Origin: Rotaria sordida
Taxonomy: Eukaryota; Rotifera; Eurotatoria; Philodinida; Philodinidae
Assembly: GCA_905250125.1 (NCBI GenBank)
Contig: CAJNOL010000991.1
Location: 24,505 to 88,504, forward strand
Direction of reading: 5' to 3'
DNA length: 64,000 nucleotides
Below, in pieces: positions 1-12,616 of the stretch; within the stretch, counting starts at the first letter, position 1, and each line of letters begins with the position of its first letter. Below the pieces are notes generated by a model, which saw only the letters and a program-made list of their open reading frames with translations, had not been told where the DNA came from and made no database searches. Both the position numbers and the translations under genes were made by a program.

Positions 1-1
1 A

Positions 2-124
2 AAGAGACAAGCTGATGAAATGCAAGTGATACTAGATAAACAAGCTAGAAATGATGCAACATCACAACGATTTGAAAAATTTGGTGATCAAAAGCATCTT
101 TTTTCGGTGATCATTTGTATCTAA
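2..124 (+). CDS. possible C-terminal fragment of a gene running off the left edge
   Basis: The frame starting at base 2 stays open from the window edge to a TAA at 122-124, giving about 40 hydrophilic residues rich in Gln, Asp and Lys. It has the composition of a coiled-coil or linker tail. The sequence then passes into copies of a GATGATCAAAA-type motif, so the stop may lie inside a repeat rather than at a true gene end. No family is recognised. A short open stretch at an edge can arise by chance. Confidence 0.25.
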   Translation, partial: KRQADEMQVILDKQARNDATSQRFEKFGDQKHLFSVIICI

Positions 125-225
125 AAGTGTGTGATGATCAAAACAATCTTTTACGAGTCATGATTTGTATTTTTAATTGTTTGATGATCAAAACTATCTT
201 TTTATGGTGATCAAAAGTCCTTTTC
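85..225. repeat. short degenerate direct repeats (TGATCAAAA...ATCTTTT)
   Basis: Four imperfect copies of a unit built on TGATCAAAA followed by ATCTTTT occur at roughly 92, 130, 182 and 212. Spacing is about 30-50 bp and irregular. The copies contain the palindrome TGATCA. No coding or RNA function is visible. Confidence 0.5.
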
Positions 226-1578
226 CCCAAAAAGATCCTTTGTATAATCATCATAATTTTATGCCAACAAATAATAATCATAAAGTCAATTGTTTGTTTC
301 GTATTTCTTTATAAATTTTCTTTGTGTCTAACATAAATTTAATATAATTCCATTTCATTCTTTATCCTTGTTAAAACCTTGAATATTTTGAATTATGAAG
401 GTCACCGTTAAAATAATTTTATCTTGATGAAATATCATTCATTCATGAGTTTTCTTTGAAATAAAACTTGTTACTACATTCTTCTTTTTGAATAAAATTA
501 ATTAGATTACTAGGTTTTTTTTGTTAACTAGATTTTTATAAGAACATTTTGAAAAATAAAAATAAAAATATTTGCATACAGAAAACCCTAGAAAGAAAAT
601 TTTTCATTGAACTTTACTATTTCTTGTTTTCATAAATTTTTATACATAAAGATTGTCAATTATGTAGCACATTTCCTAAAGTAATGTCATCTATGAAACG
701 AACATATTGTGCAAGGTCAAAACAAAAAATAAAGCTTTTATAAGACTTAGTTTTGATAAAAAATAAACTGAAAGTTTTAATTTATTAAGTCGTATACCTT
801 CGATACATCTTTTATAATCATTAGACTTCTAAGCAATAGGAAACAATCTAATATTAAGAAACAATATATAAAATGAATAAAGTAGAATACTGGTACATTC
901 GAATTATCATATCGTCAAAATTAAAAGCAAATCTAATCAACGGAATAGAAAACATATCAATGCTATGCTGGATAGAAAAAAACCAATGATTGTAGACAAG
1001 ATAAAAGAATTGTTTTGTGACACTTTACTATCTGTAATTAACGTCCAAGGCTTAGGTGCGAACATGTCCAAAGTGCGAAATATGTGTTCTATAGTCATAT
1101 GAGTCTAAAACATTGCCATAGTAATGACATACGGATATGAGTTTATGTGCATGCAACACTTGTCATTTTTAATCATATATTACGAAACTCATTTTATTTT
1201 AATATCAACATAAGTCAAAATGACTATGATCAAAACACTTCTTTGTGCTCACAGTTGGATACAGACATAACAGATGTATAGAATCAAGTTTTTGAAACAC
1301 TGCATAATATTTTTCTTTTTTTTTTTAACAATCAGCTTTATTAACATTTAAACTATATATAAATATATATTCAAAGAAATGCAAAAAACATGGAGTAAAA
1401 AAATTTTCGATTCAATTGTATTATATATTCTTTCATGTTGAGAAACTTATAAATTAGATTTGATATGCTTTTTTTTTATTGATGGCATTAACGGAAATTC
1501 GTGATAGCATATAAGAAAATATATTCAGACATGGTTAGTTTTCTAGTTTGATTATTATTTTAAACATTGATCAAAAAT
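226..1578. other. AT-rich intergenic sequence, nothing recognised
   Basis: Very AT-rich sequence between the left-edge fragment and the GPCR gene. I see no open frame with protein-like composition, no splice-delimited exon and no clear repeat. Confidence 0.5.
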
Positions 1579-2746
1579 ATGTGGCATAATGTTGTTCGTC
1601 TTGGTCTTGTTCGAATTTTTTATCCATCTTTAATGATATTTGGTACAATTGGAAATATATTATGTTTAAAAATTCTTCTTCGTAAACGTTTTCGTCATCA
1701 ATCAACATGTCAATATTTATGTATACTTGCCGTTATTGATATTCTTTTTATTTATATGCGATCAACACGTTTTTTATATCGACATATATACAATTTTGAA
1801 CTACGTAATACATCATTATGGATATGTCGAACATATATATATTTTTCATCAACACTTTCACATTTAGCATCATGGATATTAGTTATTGTTAGTTTTGATC
1901 GATATTTCATTATAAAAAACTTCTTTTCACACCGTCATGTAGGTTGGCGTGTAATTAATTCAACATGCGTACTTATCTTAATTGTATCTATTGTTAATGT
2001 TCATTATTTTCATATCGTAGGTAAAAAGAATTGAAAATAAACGAAAAACATATTCATTTATTTTTATTCTTATTTAAAAATGTCTCTTCTTCCTATATTT
2101 TATAGGAACTACAGTATCATTACCATCTCATATGGTTCAAACAAATAAAAATATTTCGAACGAAACGTATGTTCAAACTATCCGTTTCGTATGTATGGCA
2201 CGTTCACCTTTTAAAGAATTTTTTCGTTTATACGTTCCAATATTTGATTTACTCTTTGTTGCTATAATACCATTTTGTCTTATGACATTTACGAATATTG
2301 GTATAATTCGTACAACAATGCAATCAAATACGTTATGTATATCACAAAGAAGACAAAAACGAAATAATCGTTTAACCATTATGTTATTATCTGTTATATT
2401 AGCGTTTATGCTCTTAACATGTCCATCAGTTGTTTATATATGTTTAAATCGTTTGACATCATCAAGTACAGTTTCTAATACAAAATTAGTTATTCTTGAT
2501 TTACTTGAATCATTATGGTATACAAAACATGCACTTAATTTTATATTATATACATTAAGTGGACAAGATTTTCGAAGAGAATTTCTTAAATTACTTCCAT
2601 GTTATCGACGACAACCATCAAATTTATTAAGTAATCAACAAAAAGGTCACAGTAATAGTATAACTATAGGTGTTAGTATGTTTTCAAATAAATATCATTT
2701 TCGGCAAGTAAACAATTATTTTAACACTAAGATGAATGAAAAATAA
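1579..2746 (+). CDS. rhodopsin-type (class A) G-protein-coupled receptor, peptide-receptor-like
   Basis: Two exons, 1579-2020 and 2106-2746, separated by an 85-bp GT-AG intron in phase 1, give about 360 residues. Seven hydrophobic segments are visible. Helix 1 carries the class A GN motif (FGTIGNIL), helix 3 ends in a DRY-type motif (SFDRYF), and helix 7 has the variant NFILYTLSGQDFRRE, typical of invertebrate neuropeptide (FMRFamide-like) receptors. I start at the ATG at 1579 because an in-frame TAA lies at 1561-1563. The extracellular N-terminus is very short (about 10 residues), so an upstream exon could have been missed. It should act at the plasma membrane through G proteins. The ligand cannot be inferred. 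Bdelloid genomes are known to carry many such receptors. Confidence 0.85.
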
Positions 2747-4399
2747 TGAAATAAATGATTTATCATTACTGATCATTATAAAATCATTACAAGAAAAAAG
2801 CCTTAATGATATAGACGGTAAAATTGCTGGTAATTTTGTTATAAGTATTGCATGTTGAAATGCACAAATGACAACGTTAATCACAAATGATTTATGACAA
2901 TATTCATCAATGACTAGGACATTAATACATCAAATGCAATGAAAATGTTGTATTTTATTTCTAATAAAATTATATTGCTGCATATTATAGAGTTACTATA
3001 TTCAAAAAGAATAAATGCGATATAGAAAAATGGATATTAGAAAAAAGATAAACATGAACCACTGAACGAACAGCACAATATTGTAATATTTGAAATATTG
3101 TCTCACGAGGGAACGTTTTCAACTAATCAATTGCTTTCTCATCGAAAGCCAGTGGATCGTAGTCTATCAATCAGGCTGATATCGAATATGATATTGAGAA
3201 AACTCATCGAGTCTGCATATCCTGGTTTTCTAGCCTAACAAAATTTTTTGCTGTGATTTGTCCAGATTATATAGCATAACGCATTGTCTAGAAAACAGTA
3301 AGTTTTTCTGTTTCAAATCATTAGTTTTTTTTACACGAAATACAACCATTTTAATTTACACAACAAATTCTATATGCCAACATTTCAATGTGAAAATCTT
3401 CAAAATAATATTATTTTACTGAAAACTCATTTTTAGGAAACAGAAAAAAATCATTGTCCTATAGACAACTAGATATGTTTTATAATCTGGATTGATCTAA
3501 AACGATTGAACAAAATTTTTGTTAATCTAAAAAACCAACAAATAAAAATCTAATGAAACTTTTTATAGTCATATTCAGAATCAGAGCATGGTCGATAGCT
3601 TACAATTCACTAGCTTTCGATGAGTTAGAAAGTGACTGATCAGTTGAAAACGCTTTCTTGTCAGTAGAATTTAAATAATGCTCAATTTGATGGTTGTTAT
3701 CATGATTTCTAAAATTTACAAAGAAATGACAATAATTCTTTGGAAAAATTCTTAAGATAAACAGTCTAATTAACTTTGAAGTATATCCTATCGGCTTCAT
3801 ACGAATTCAAGTCAAGAGAAAAAAAGGTTTGAAACGCAAAAAAAAAAACAGAAGATTATTTATCTTTGAAAAATATACTACAAGGACAAACCAACAATGA
3901 CCTTTCAAATCGTGGTTTTTTTAATAAGACTTAGAATTAAAAAATGAATCTTATGAATGATAAAAAATTTGAAATGAAATGTTTGATGTTCAAGAAAACT
4001 TCAACTCATATTGGATGTTTTTCGATCCACAGCTATATTATTCTTACATAATTGGTCTAGTGGAGTTATTCTCTACATGCCTATATGTCATTGTGAATAA
4101 ATTAAGAAAAAAAAGTGTTCCTTTTATTGATATCTTGTTAATTATGTAAAAAACGAAATTCAATCTTGATTAATTATTTATTTGAAATGAATCATTCGTT
4201 TTTTGCTATGACTGATCGACAAAAAATAATGATTGAAACTGATTCATCATCATATAGCAATTTTTCTATTATTATTTTTTGAATATAAATTTATTTTGCT
4301 TACACCATAAAAAAACTTATCTTGAACTTTTTATTTCATATATTTATCACTGAAAAATCAATATAGACCATTATTGTCAAAAAAAAAAAGATTTTTCGA
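2747..4399. other. intergenic region containing a foldback element
   Basis: No gene is seen. The stretch holds the inverted repeat described at 3110-3660; the rest is AT-rich, with A-runs and polyadenylation-like signals close to the 3' end of the minus-strand gene at 4400. Confidence 0.5.
3110..3660. mobile_element. foldback element (MITE-like), arms about 230 bp
   Basis: The left arm at about 3110-3340 reads as the imperfect reverse complement of about 3430-3660. The outer parts share AACGTTTTCAACT..ATCA and CTCATCGAAAGC; the inner parts share CCAGATTATA and TTTTTCTGTTTC. There is no transposase frame. I could not settle a target-site duplication. Confidence 0.6.
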
Positions 4400-5320
4400 T
4401 CAAACAGTATCTTGAAATTCTTCAAAAACAGGATAATGTGATTGTGAACCAGGTCCATGATTATTATACCAAGCATCAAGATCAACTTGAGTATTATGTG
4501 TTTGTAAAACTCGTACATAATCATCAAGCATTTTATTAAAAACAGCTTGTTGTTGTAATGTTTTAATATATTCAGTAAATATTTCTTTCAAAAAATCTAA
4601 ACGTTTCTTTTCAAATGCTTGTGTACGTTGAAATGTTTCTATCATATTAGCTTCATAACGTTGCCTTGGTTCAGCACCAGGTGCAATATCACGTAATAAT
4701 TGTTGATATTTTGTTCGTGCTGTATCAGTATTAAGTTTAAGTTGTATATAATTATCAACAAGTTGTTTTTGTGTTTCAGCTGGTGTTTCAGCTGGCATTG
4801 ATAATTTTTGTTCGTCAGCTTGTTTTAATAATTTAGCTAATTTATAATAATTTTGTTTTGCTTCATGAATTGATTCAAGTAATTTATTCCATGGTTTTTG
4901 TACCTGTTCGAATTCTTTTTCAAATTCTTTTGATTTTTTATAATTTATTATTGATTTTTCATAATTATCTTTTCTCCATTGTTTTAATTTTGGTTGTATA
5001 TTATCATGTAAATTTGATGCTATTGTTTGATGTATATCAGCCATTTGTTCACCTGTTGATACAATTTGATCCCAAACTTTTTTATTTGATGGATATTCAG
5101 ATAATTTTGTTAATTCACCATGCCATTTTCTTGACCAAGAACGTAATGCATTAACATATGTATGTTCTAAATGCGATCGTTCTTCAAACATGGTTGAAAG
5201 ATGTCCAAGCAATTCATTACCAAATTCATATCGATTAATACAACGTTCATATTGTAATGGTTCAAAAAAGCCACGACTTGGCGTACCAGTAATTGATGTA
5301 GAAGTTGTATTCGCTGCCAT
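4400..5320 (-). CDS. F-BAR protein of the PACSIN/syndapin type, lacking an SH3 domain
   Basis: A single exon encodes 306 residues. Almost the whole protein is an F-BAR domain: an N-terminal FCH-like region (about 20-110, with FEERSHLEHTYVNALRSWS), then long charged helices, ending in the WYNNHGPG..PVFEEFQ segment that marks the end of the F-BAR in PACSINs. F-BAR dimers bind and curve membranes in endocytosis and cytoskeletal remodelling. Vertebrate PACSINs are about 430-490 residues, with a linker, NPF motifs and an SH3 domain that recruits dynamin and N-WASP. Here a TGA follows a few residues after the F-BAR, with AATAAA-type signals soon after. It may be a genuine F-BAR-only paralogue or a gene that lost its 3' exons. 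ATG at 5318-5320; the first 15 residues are Thr/Ser-rich. Confidence 0.85.
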   Translation of the reverse strand: MAANTTSTSITGTPSRGFFEPLQYERCINRYEFGNELLGHLSTMFEERSHLEHTYVNALRSWSRKWHGELTKLSEYPSNKKVWDQIVSTGEQMADIHQTIASNLHDNIQPKLKQWRKDNYEKSIINYKKSKEFEKEFEQVQKPWNKLLESIHEAKQNYYKLAKLLKQADEQKLSMPAETPAETQKQLVDNYIQLKLNTDTARTKYQQLLRDIAPGAEPRQRYEANMIETFQRTQAFEKKRLDFLKEIFTEYIKTLQQQAVFNKMLDDYVRVLQTHNTQVDLDAWYNNHGPGSQSHYPVFEEFQDTV

Positions 5321-6049
5321 TTAGATACCAAATATTAGTTTAGTTATTTTAAAAAGCGCAGACACGTGCAGATATGCGTGAAAAAAGAAAAGGACGAGGC
5401 ACACAGTAAAAAAAAATCACTACTGCTACTAAAGAGTGTCGATGAAAAAGAACGAGCAAAAAAAAACTTGACGAAGAAAAATAAACCTATTCGCTACTGC
5501 TGTTGACATTCAAAAAAAAAATAATTGTATAAGCGTAGGAGCGCAATTGTGTGCTTTGGTAGTCATAATGTTATCTTTGCAGTTACTGTTTGCTAGCAAT
5601 AGGTGTTAAATATGAGCTATTTACAGCTTTTATTTGAAATGACAATAATATACTTTTGATAGATATTAGTCAAGTTTTCAAATAATTTTTCATTCAACAT
5701 TATTGAGTAATCATGTCTCATAGATGATTAATAAACGTTTTTTTTCTTTTGATACAAAAAAAAAACATTTTCTTTTATTAAAAATGAACTTGAAACGTAT
5801 GTTTTCTTATCAGATAAAAAGTCGTTGACAAATATAACTAACAAATACAATTTATGAATCATTTGATGATGCAAATACATTGTTTTTTTTTCTTCAGACA
5901 ACAAAAATCGATGTTAAAGACAAATCAAAATTTGTGGACGCATCGACGATTAAGTATCTAAAGAATTAATCAGATAAAAAACTAAAAATGACTGTTATGT
6001 TCAGCAATTCAAATCAGTTCATTTCAATTCTTGAATTAAATAAATTGAA

Positions 6050-6830
6050 TTGAAACTGAAGAGCGTCGCAAGACGCGTATCCTAGCGAACTTACAATGTC
6101 CTACAGTGCAGGACGCAGGACCTTCAAGATAATATTGAAGGTGTGCAGGACATCAAATCACCTAATTGATCGTGATTCAAGGAAGTTCTGATCTAGTAAT
6201 GAAACTCATCGCAGTTTTCCATTATTATCTTCAATAGTAAACAGAAGAATCAATGCCATACCAGCGACTAGTGCTTTGATGGAAAGATTATTTAGCTTAG
6301 CTGAATTGACATTTACTCAAAGATGAACATGTTTATCATCAAATCAAATTGATAACATATTACGTAATTATTCGTTGATATGAGAAATTCAAGAAAACAC
6401 GATAGAAAGGTGACTTATCCTTTCTCGTTGTTCATCTGTTTATATTGATTATATTTTGAATTCTGTATCTTTATACTTGCTTTATTATTGTTTTGTTCAG
6501 TCTATGGATTTCAAATATCCTTTTTTTACTATTCATTTCATTTCTACTGAAAAACATATGATAAGGTTTAGTTACATGAGTATGTTGTAAATGATTTTTG
6601 TATAAATAGTGTGTCTATGATATTTGACATCGTACTTCATACACAGATATGTTTTTCTTCGTGTAGAAAATGTGACGAAAAGATCGTTCTGCAGATCAGA
6701 CGCAGAAGAATCCTTTGCCCTACAAGGTGCTTCCTGCTAAGCCGATCTTTTTCATGCTTTGTCCTATGTCCTGCAAAATGCAGGCCAGAACGAAGAAAAC
6801 CGTCCTGTGACGTTCTCTAATTGAAACATT
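6050..6830. mobile_element. degenerate inverted-repeat element, about 780 bp
   Basis: The left end (TTGAAACTGAAGAGCGTC at about 6050) matches the reverse complement of the right end (GACGTTCTCTAATTGAAAC at about 6815-6830). The inner parts share CCTGCA..TGCAGGACAT..GGAC motifs. The ends are richer in GC than the surroundings. There is no transposase frame; a 69-codon frame at 6611 lies inside the right arm and is treated as noise. Confidence 0.45.
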
Positions 6831-8833
6831 TAGTAAAAATCTATGACTTCAATGTAACAACGAAATTTCTATTCATTTTATTCGAAAGAATTGTTTTTAC
6901 AAAAAAAGCCTTAAACAATAGAGTATCGTGATTTATTTGTGTAACATTTCGTTAAAGTATTTATATAGATCTATTCGAATTTTATTCGTATTTCTATCGG
7001 TTACCATTCTGTTTGCATGATATTACCACTATTTGTGTTCATTACTTATATAGTATGCTAGTATAGGTAATGCACCTGAATCGTTGACTAACCGATGTAT
7101 ATATTTATCAACTTGGTTTATGAATGCATTGTTCTTCTCTTTACATGTTTATTGAGATTTGCGCGCAGCATCGTGTGTTGGATTTCTCTAAAATATAGCC
7201 GAGTGTTTGAAGTAAAAATACTGGCTAATTCAACTGAATTGGAACTGGTTGTTTTTTTGAAACCGATGAAATGAGTTCAATTGAATTGACAAAAATTCTT
7301 CCATTGTTTAGGAGCTGAACTGAATTCATGACTTTTTTGAGTCGAGTTGAGTTGATCAGTTGTGACCAATGATTATTCTCCAGTTTGTGAACAAATTTTT
7401 GAATTGTTTAATCAAGATGTTTTGAAAAAGAATGTACAGTAGCATTTTGAAGATATGTTGTTCGATGGTCTTCAGTAAAAATCGAAAAAAATCCAATAAT
7501 GAAAGTATATCTTTTGATAATCATAGCTATAGTTATATTGTTGGATGTTTTTTGACAAATAATTCCAACATAAACATAGTATACAATATGTCTGGCTTTT
7601 GTATTGAATTGTGAATATGTTTATGAGAACATATGAAATTCTCAATTGAATTAGGAAAAAGTTTCATTATCTTGACAAATTTCTACATTCTACATTCTAC
7701 ATATCTGAATTAACATATGTTGTCACTCGATGATAACTTTAAATATCGATTAGTATATTCTCATTCACCTATTTGATGCTAATACGATTAATACCCATTC
7801 TTATTATTTTACTGTTGAAAAGGTATCTTTAGTTAATTAATATGGAAGCGAAATGATGATAATTTTAAGAATCTGATTTACGATGTTTCAATAGGATTTC
7901 AAAGGATTCATTGGATACAAAATGACTATAATCGCAATGATAAAAAAATATGAAAAACAGGTTGTTGTTGCTCTATAATGAAGTACCCTATACTAATACA
8001 ATTTTCGGTTAATTTTTATGAAAAAATATATACACGTATTTTGAAACGATGAATTTCGTTGTTTAATATAGAGAAATTTAATGAAAGAAATAATTAAAGT
8101 TGAATTTTTCTTAAATAATAAATTATTCACTTAAGTATGAGTATACTATATTTCTACAACGGTATACATAATAATAAAGATTGTGAGAAATATAGATTAG
8201 TAATCAATAGGTTGTGATAGCTTCACGTATTAAATATTGAATTACGTATTCATGCAAGTATCAAGATTCCGTCAATAGTCCTATATTGATGATGTCGACA
8301 CGTCTTGAGTTTAAACTTTTCATCCAATGATTTTTGTCTATGAAATTCATCTAATAAACATTCAGTATAGGAAATAACATGTACAACATAACATTGTACA
8401 GTTTTTTGAAGAATATTAAGTTGTGGCGCATTTTAACCGAATTCTATAGTCAATCGATACTAAGTTTATCTCAAGATGTAAGCTTTTCTTGTCCTATGAA
8501 CGTTGTCTTCAACCGCTGAGATCAGCGCCAAAACTTGATCATTTATAGAACACATCTTTAGAAGACTTTAAACGTGTATATACATATTCTCAAAAATATG
8601 TCTGCTACTCAACTTCGAATTTAGTATAATCTGCTACAATATGTTATTCTATTTCTCATGCGAATACATGCCGTAGCGCGTCATTTGTATGTACAGCAGA
8701 GTATCGTTTTTTTGCACTAGCTAAGTTATGAAAAAGTAAAATATATAAAACATTTAGCTCTATTTCTGTCACTGACGAGGGAATATATTCAACAATTGGA
8801 CGTCGTTCGATTTCATATTATGACTATGAGTAA

Positions 8834-9339
8834 GTCTCTGTAGGATAAAGAAAAACTTGAAACGAGTTGAACCCAGAGTCTATTAATAAAGAGTTATGAC
8901 TGTTTTAAAGAAGTTTTTACTAAGAGTAAAGTATTTTCAAAAAACCCAAAACAAAGATTTTTGATCTGAAATTTTCTCTATAGTGAGATTTAATAGTCAT
9001 TAGATGATTTATATGGTATTAGCAAAAACAAACATGTCTTTCTCGAGGTACTCAAATTCTCATTAGACTCGATTACTGTGTCCTCCTATAGTAAACTTTT
9101 GTTTTTTTTCGAAATTGAATATCTCAAAAAAAAGACATGTTTATTTTCGATAACATCATATGAATTATCTAATAACTATTAAATCTCACTATAGAAAGAA
9201 TTCCAGGTCAAAAATCTTTGTTTTGGACTTTTCGAAAAGGATTTGTTCTCAATAAAAATTTCATTAAAAATAGTCACAACCTTTCATTAATAGGTTATGA
9301 GCCCGAGTTCTTTCCAGTTATCCTTAGTCTTACAGAGAT
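8834..9339. mobile_element. foldback element (MITE-like), about 500 bp
   Basis: An almost continuous imperfect palindrome. TCTCTGTAGGATAAAG at the left end pairs with the reverse complement of CTTAGTCTTACAGAGA at the right end. Inner pairs include CAAAGATTTTTGA.CTG and CTATAGTGAGATTTAATAG, and the centre is near 9080. No coding capacity. Confidence 0.7.
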
Positions 9340-10119
9340 CTACTAATAATCATAATATGAAATCGAACAACATTCAACAGTGAAATATGAGGCCTCGAGA
9401 AAATTTATCTCAGATATCCACGTCATTATTGGCATTTGTCTTAGATGAAGGTAATCAACAAAAATCGGCATTATCGTCACTTGGGAAATCAATTTTTTTT
9501 TCTTTCCTGTAATATCATATCCATACATGATTGAGCTACTCTATAGAGCATATAAAACAATTATTAACAATGTATACGCATAAGTTTTTTTTTCCATAGA
9601 TGTGTAAGAAAACAAGTATTTCATTCTTTTTTAATAAGTTACTTTTATTATCATTTCCTCTATATGTTGTCATTGAGTGCAATTTGTTATTTCTTTTTTT
9701 TCCCATTATCAAAAGTTGACGTAGTATCAAGTACATTATTGCTCATTAGACATCTACATAGAAGCTATGTTATCCGACAATTATATATTTTCTTTTTTTT
9801 GTTCTTCTCTTTTTCAAATTACTCATTTTTTTAAAATATTTCTCAATAGTCTTTTTGTTCTAGCAGATGCCTAAAACATGTAGGTGTTTAGTAGCATAAG
9901 CAAAAAGAAAGGAAACGAAAGAAGTCGTCCCTACTTTGCTAATAAAAGAAAGAAAAAGAAAAAAGCCTGCCCATTTTGAAGTGATGGTTTCTGTTAAGAA
10001 AACTTATTCTTAGTATTAAAAATCAAAAATAATAATAAGTATACTTGTCGTTTGTTTTATTTTTTTTTTATAAAAGTCAACGTGCTCGTTTATAAAAAAA
10101 AAAAAGAAGGAAAAATTTA

Positions 10120-10130
10120 TTTTCTTCTAG
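10120..10130 (+). promoter_or_regulatory. 3' splice acceptor just upstream of a start codon (candidate trans-splice site)
   Basis: TTTTCTTCTAG ends at 10130, seven bases before the ATG at 10138. No partner donor or upstream exon is evident. In bdelloids, spliced-leader trans-splicing joins a leader to such acceptors; a cis-spliced 5'-UTR exon is the alternative. Confidence 0.5.
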
Positions 10131-10137
10131 GACAACC

Positions 10138-10556
10138 ATGGATGATGATACGCAAGCAATTGCCATAGGTCTTGGCGCTGGTCTTGGCGGGTTTGCTGGC
10201 CTTGTATGTTTTTTTAATTCTATTAAAAATTAAGTGAATAATTAAGGATACTTTCTTATTTAGTTACTTATTGGTTGTATTTGTTGGCAAATACTTTGTG
10301 GCTCGTAAGTTAAAATGCATATTATTTCATATTTTATTGTTATTATTATTTAATATTTAGTTGGTGTGAAAAGAAAAAAGTTCAAGCAAGAGTAAATCCA
10401 ATTCCAGCTAAAAATCAACGACATATAACGACAGTAACTAAAGTACATAATAATTCATTAATTATGACAGATATGAACAATACTAATGTTAATCCTGATT
10501 TAAAATCGAGTACTGCGAATGATTTAGCAAGTAACGTCAAATCAGCACGCCGATGA
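10138..10556 (+). CDS. small single-pass membrane protein, family unknown
   Basis: Three exons, 10138-10203, 10264-10304 and 10361-10556, are joined in frame by GT-AG introns of 60 and 56 bp and give exactly 100 residues. Residues 1-8 are acidic and short (MDDDTQAI). Residues 8-34 form one membrane segment, rich in Gly then Leu/Ile/Cys (IGLGAGLGGFAGLLLIGCIC). A basic CEKKK patch follows, then a hydrophilic Asn/Ser/Thr-rich tail. The positive charge after the segment and the absence of a cleavable signal suggest the tail is cytosolic. An AATAAA lies about 80 bp after the stop. The frames are too short individually to be found without splicing. I do not recognise the family; the splice-consistent model is strong evidence that it is real. 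Confidence 0.7.
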
Positions 10557-10711
10557 AATTCTAATACGTACACACATATATATATAGGAAACAATTCGTG
10601 TCTTTTTCTTTTGTGAATTTTGAGAAATCTTGAAAATAAATATTCATGTCTATCAACTATTTATAGACATGTTTTGTTAGATATCTTACAAAATTTTTAT
10701 TTTTACAATCA

Positions 10712-11021
10712 ATGGTTCGATTTTGTCTATCAATTTTATTCTTTTGATTAACGATCAGTTTATATTTTGTCAATGATTTATTTAATTATCAAAATATTCA
10801 GCAACTCCTTCATAGTGAATTATATAAATCAATTTTCATTGAAATATATTTTTATAAAGCTGATCATGATTTTATTTGTACATATGAACAAGTTCATAAA
10901 CATGATAAAAATTTATTGTATGAAACAAAAGTAAAAAGAAGAAATATTATATTTTTATAATATTGAATGTTTCAGTAAAAATTATGATCGTACATGTGTA
11001 AAGTTTCGAGAAGAAGCATGA
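10712..11021 (+). pseudogene. broken paralogue of exon 1 of the membrane-protein gene at 17473
   Basis: Conceptual translation matches exon 1 of the gene at 17473-19745: YQNIQQ..ELYKSIFIEI against YRHIQQ..KLYKSVLVEI, then DHDFICTYEQV against DHYFICTPEQV, YETKVKRRN against YETDAIRRN, and IECFSKNYDRTC against IECLSESHNRAC. The copy has a signal-like start at 10712 interrupted by a TGA, a deletion of about 15 codons before YETK, a run of stops and a frameshift near 10955, and it ends at a TGA at 11019-11021. The downstream exons were not found. It is therefore a decayed tandem duplicate in the same orientation. Confidence 0.75.
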
Positions 11022-11719
11022 ATGTAAATCAAGTGAGTTTTTATATGTACATAAATATGTTTTTCTAATACAAAGGTTTTTTTAAAATATATATGGAATT
11101 AAGCTGATCTTACATAACTCCGTAAACTATATTCAAATGCTTCATTTTATCGTTTAACTAATATGCGTAACACATTCTTGAAAAGATAGAGACTTTAAAA
11201 ATTAGCTATGAATACTTAATTTCCTTTTTTAAAAATCTATACTAATATAATACATTCCAGATTGACATCATCATGTAAATAGAATTGTATAGAAGAAATA
11301 ATATTTGAAAAAAACTATCGAAATTATCAGAAAACATAATTTAGATTACTATGATATGAATGCATTGAGAGGTTTAAAATCATTTTTTAGTAATTACGAG
11401 CAATACAGTAGTAATTTAAAACTTCTTTATTATTATCAAATCCTTTTTGTTGTGAAACATATGTTGAAAGAACTAGAGAAGGTATGAAGAAAGAAATTTA
11501 AATTCTCTCTTATTCATGAACTACACCAGTAGAAGTAAAAAAGGCTCTACTTCTGCTTGATTTTTTTTAGAATGACACATGTGGAAAATATGGCTACGGC
11601 CTCATTTGATGGCATATTAGGCTCAGTGGAAAACGATACATTTACTATTAGTTTTTGCAAAAGGTATCGCCAAGAATGTGTAAATAAGCTTTTTCTTATT
11701 CATTTTCATGCAAATCACA
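11022..11719. other. AT-rich spacer, one unassigned 60-codon frame
   Basis: The frame from about 11305 to 11487 has plausible composition but begins with TTG, has no splice-linked neighbour and no family resemblance. I do not call it a gene. Confidence 0.4.
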
Positions 11720-12597
11720 AACTATGATAGGTATTATAAGACGTCTCAGAAGTGTCTTCGTCTTTTCTCAGCAGAGAATCTCTCAAGAACTTAAAAATCT
11801 CATCGATTGAGATTATAATGATTAAATAAGGAATAGCTATGAATAAACTACCCTCAGTTAAGTTGAACACAAGTTGCTTCTAGTAGAAATTATCAATTTT
11901 CCAATTTATAAGCGAAATTTTGAATGTTGCTCTTGAATATCATTTTGCGCTGAAGATACAAAAATTATGTAGAGCTGAATTTTTTACTGTGTTTATCTGA
12001 AACACAGGTACTAATTGCTAGAAAGTTCTACCTCAAAAAGGTGACGATTGAGATTGAAAGAAAATTATTCAACCTTGAATAGAATCACTTACAGTTTCAG
12101 TATTCAAGCATCGCCTGTACATGTATTGGATTGCTCTGGATAGATATAGATGTGTATGTAAACTTTCTCTATTTATCTACCCGAAGAATAGTTTACTACT
12201 GAAAACGATGAGTATTCTATTTTTAAAGACTTCCATAATTGAACTCAAGTTTTAATTATTATATGTATGATCCATATCTTAGTTGCATCCATGCATTTCA
12301 TTGTTCGATGTGCTGTAGTTCAGAGTTGTTTCATTTTCTTTATTATACAAAGCCATTGTCCATATTAACACAAATGTATTGAACAATTGAACAATTGATC
12401 AACTAGTTCTTCTTCTTAAAATGAAGTAAGTGATAATAGAGCTAGAAGTTCTGCAGACGCTCGTTTCTGGAGTAGTTGCGTGTTTTGAATCACTTCATTC
12501 ATTATGTCTATACTTTAAACTACGATCAACAACAATGTCTGTCTTTTCATATGGCCAAACAATATTTTTCCTTCTTTCTTCTAGCACTTGCATTGTC

Positions 12598-12616
12598 GCA
12601 TGCATGCATGCATGCC
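12598..12616. repeat. GCAT microsatellite
   Basis: About 4.5 units of GCAT in a row. It is inside the core of the foldback at 11720-13520. Confidence 0.8.

Larger units (their letters stand above)
5321..10119. other. gene-poor stretch with two foldback elements
   Basis: About 4.8 kb with no convincing gene. It contains the foldbacks at 6050-6830 and 8834-9339. The remainder is AT-rich with short chance frames; those around 6611, 7432 and 9343 lack protein-like composition and fall in or near repeats. Confidence 0.5.

Noticed and set aside
6611-7614. Plus frames at 6611 and 7432
   Set aside because: The first lies in a foldback arm. The second has no homology, splice partner or clear composition.
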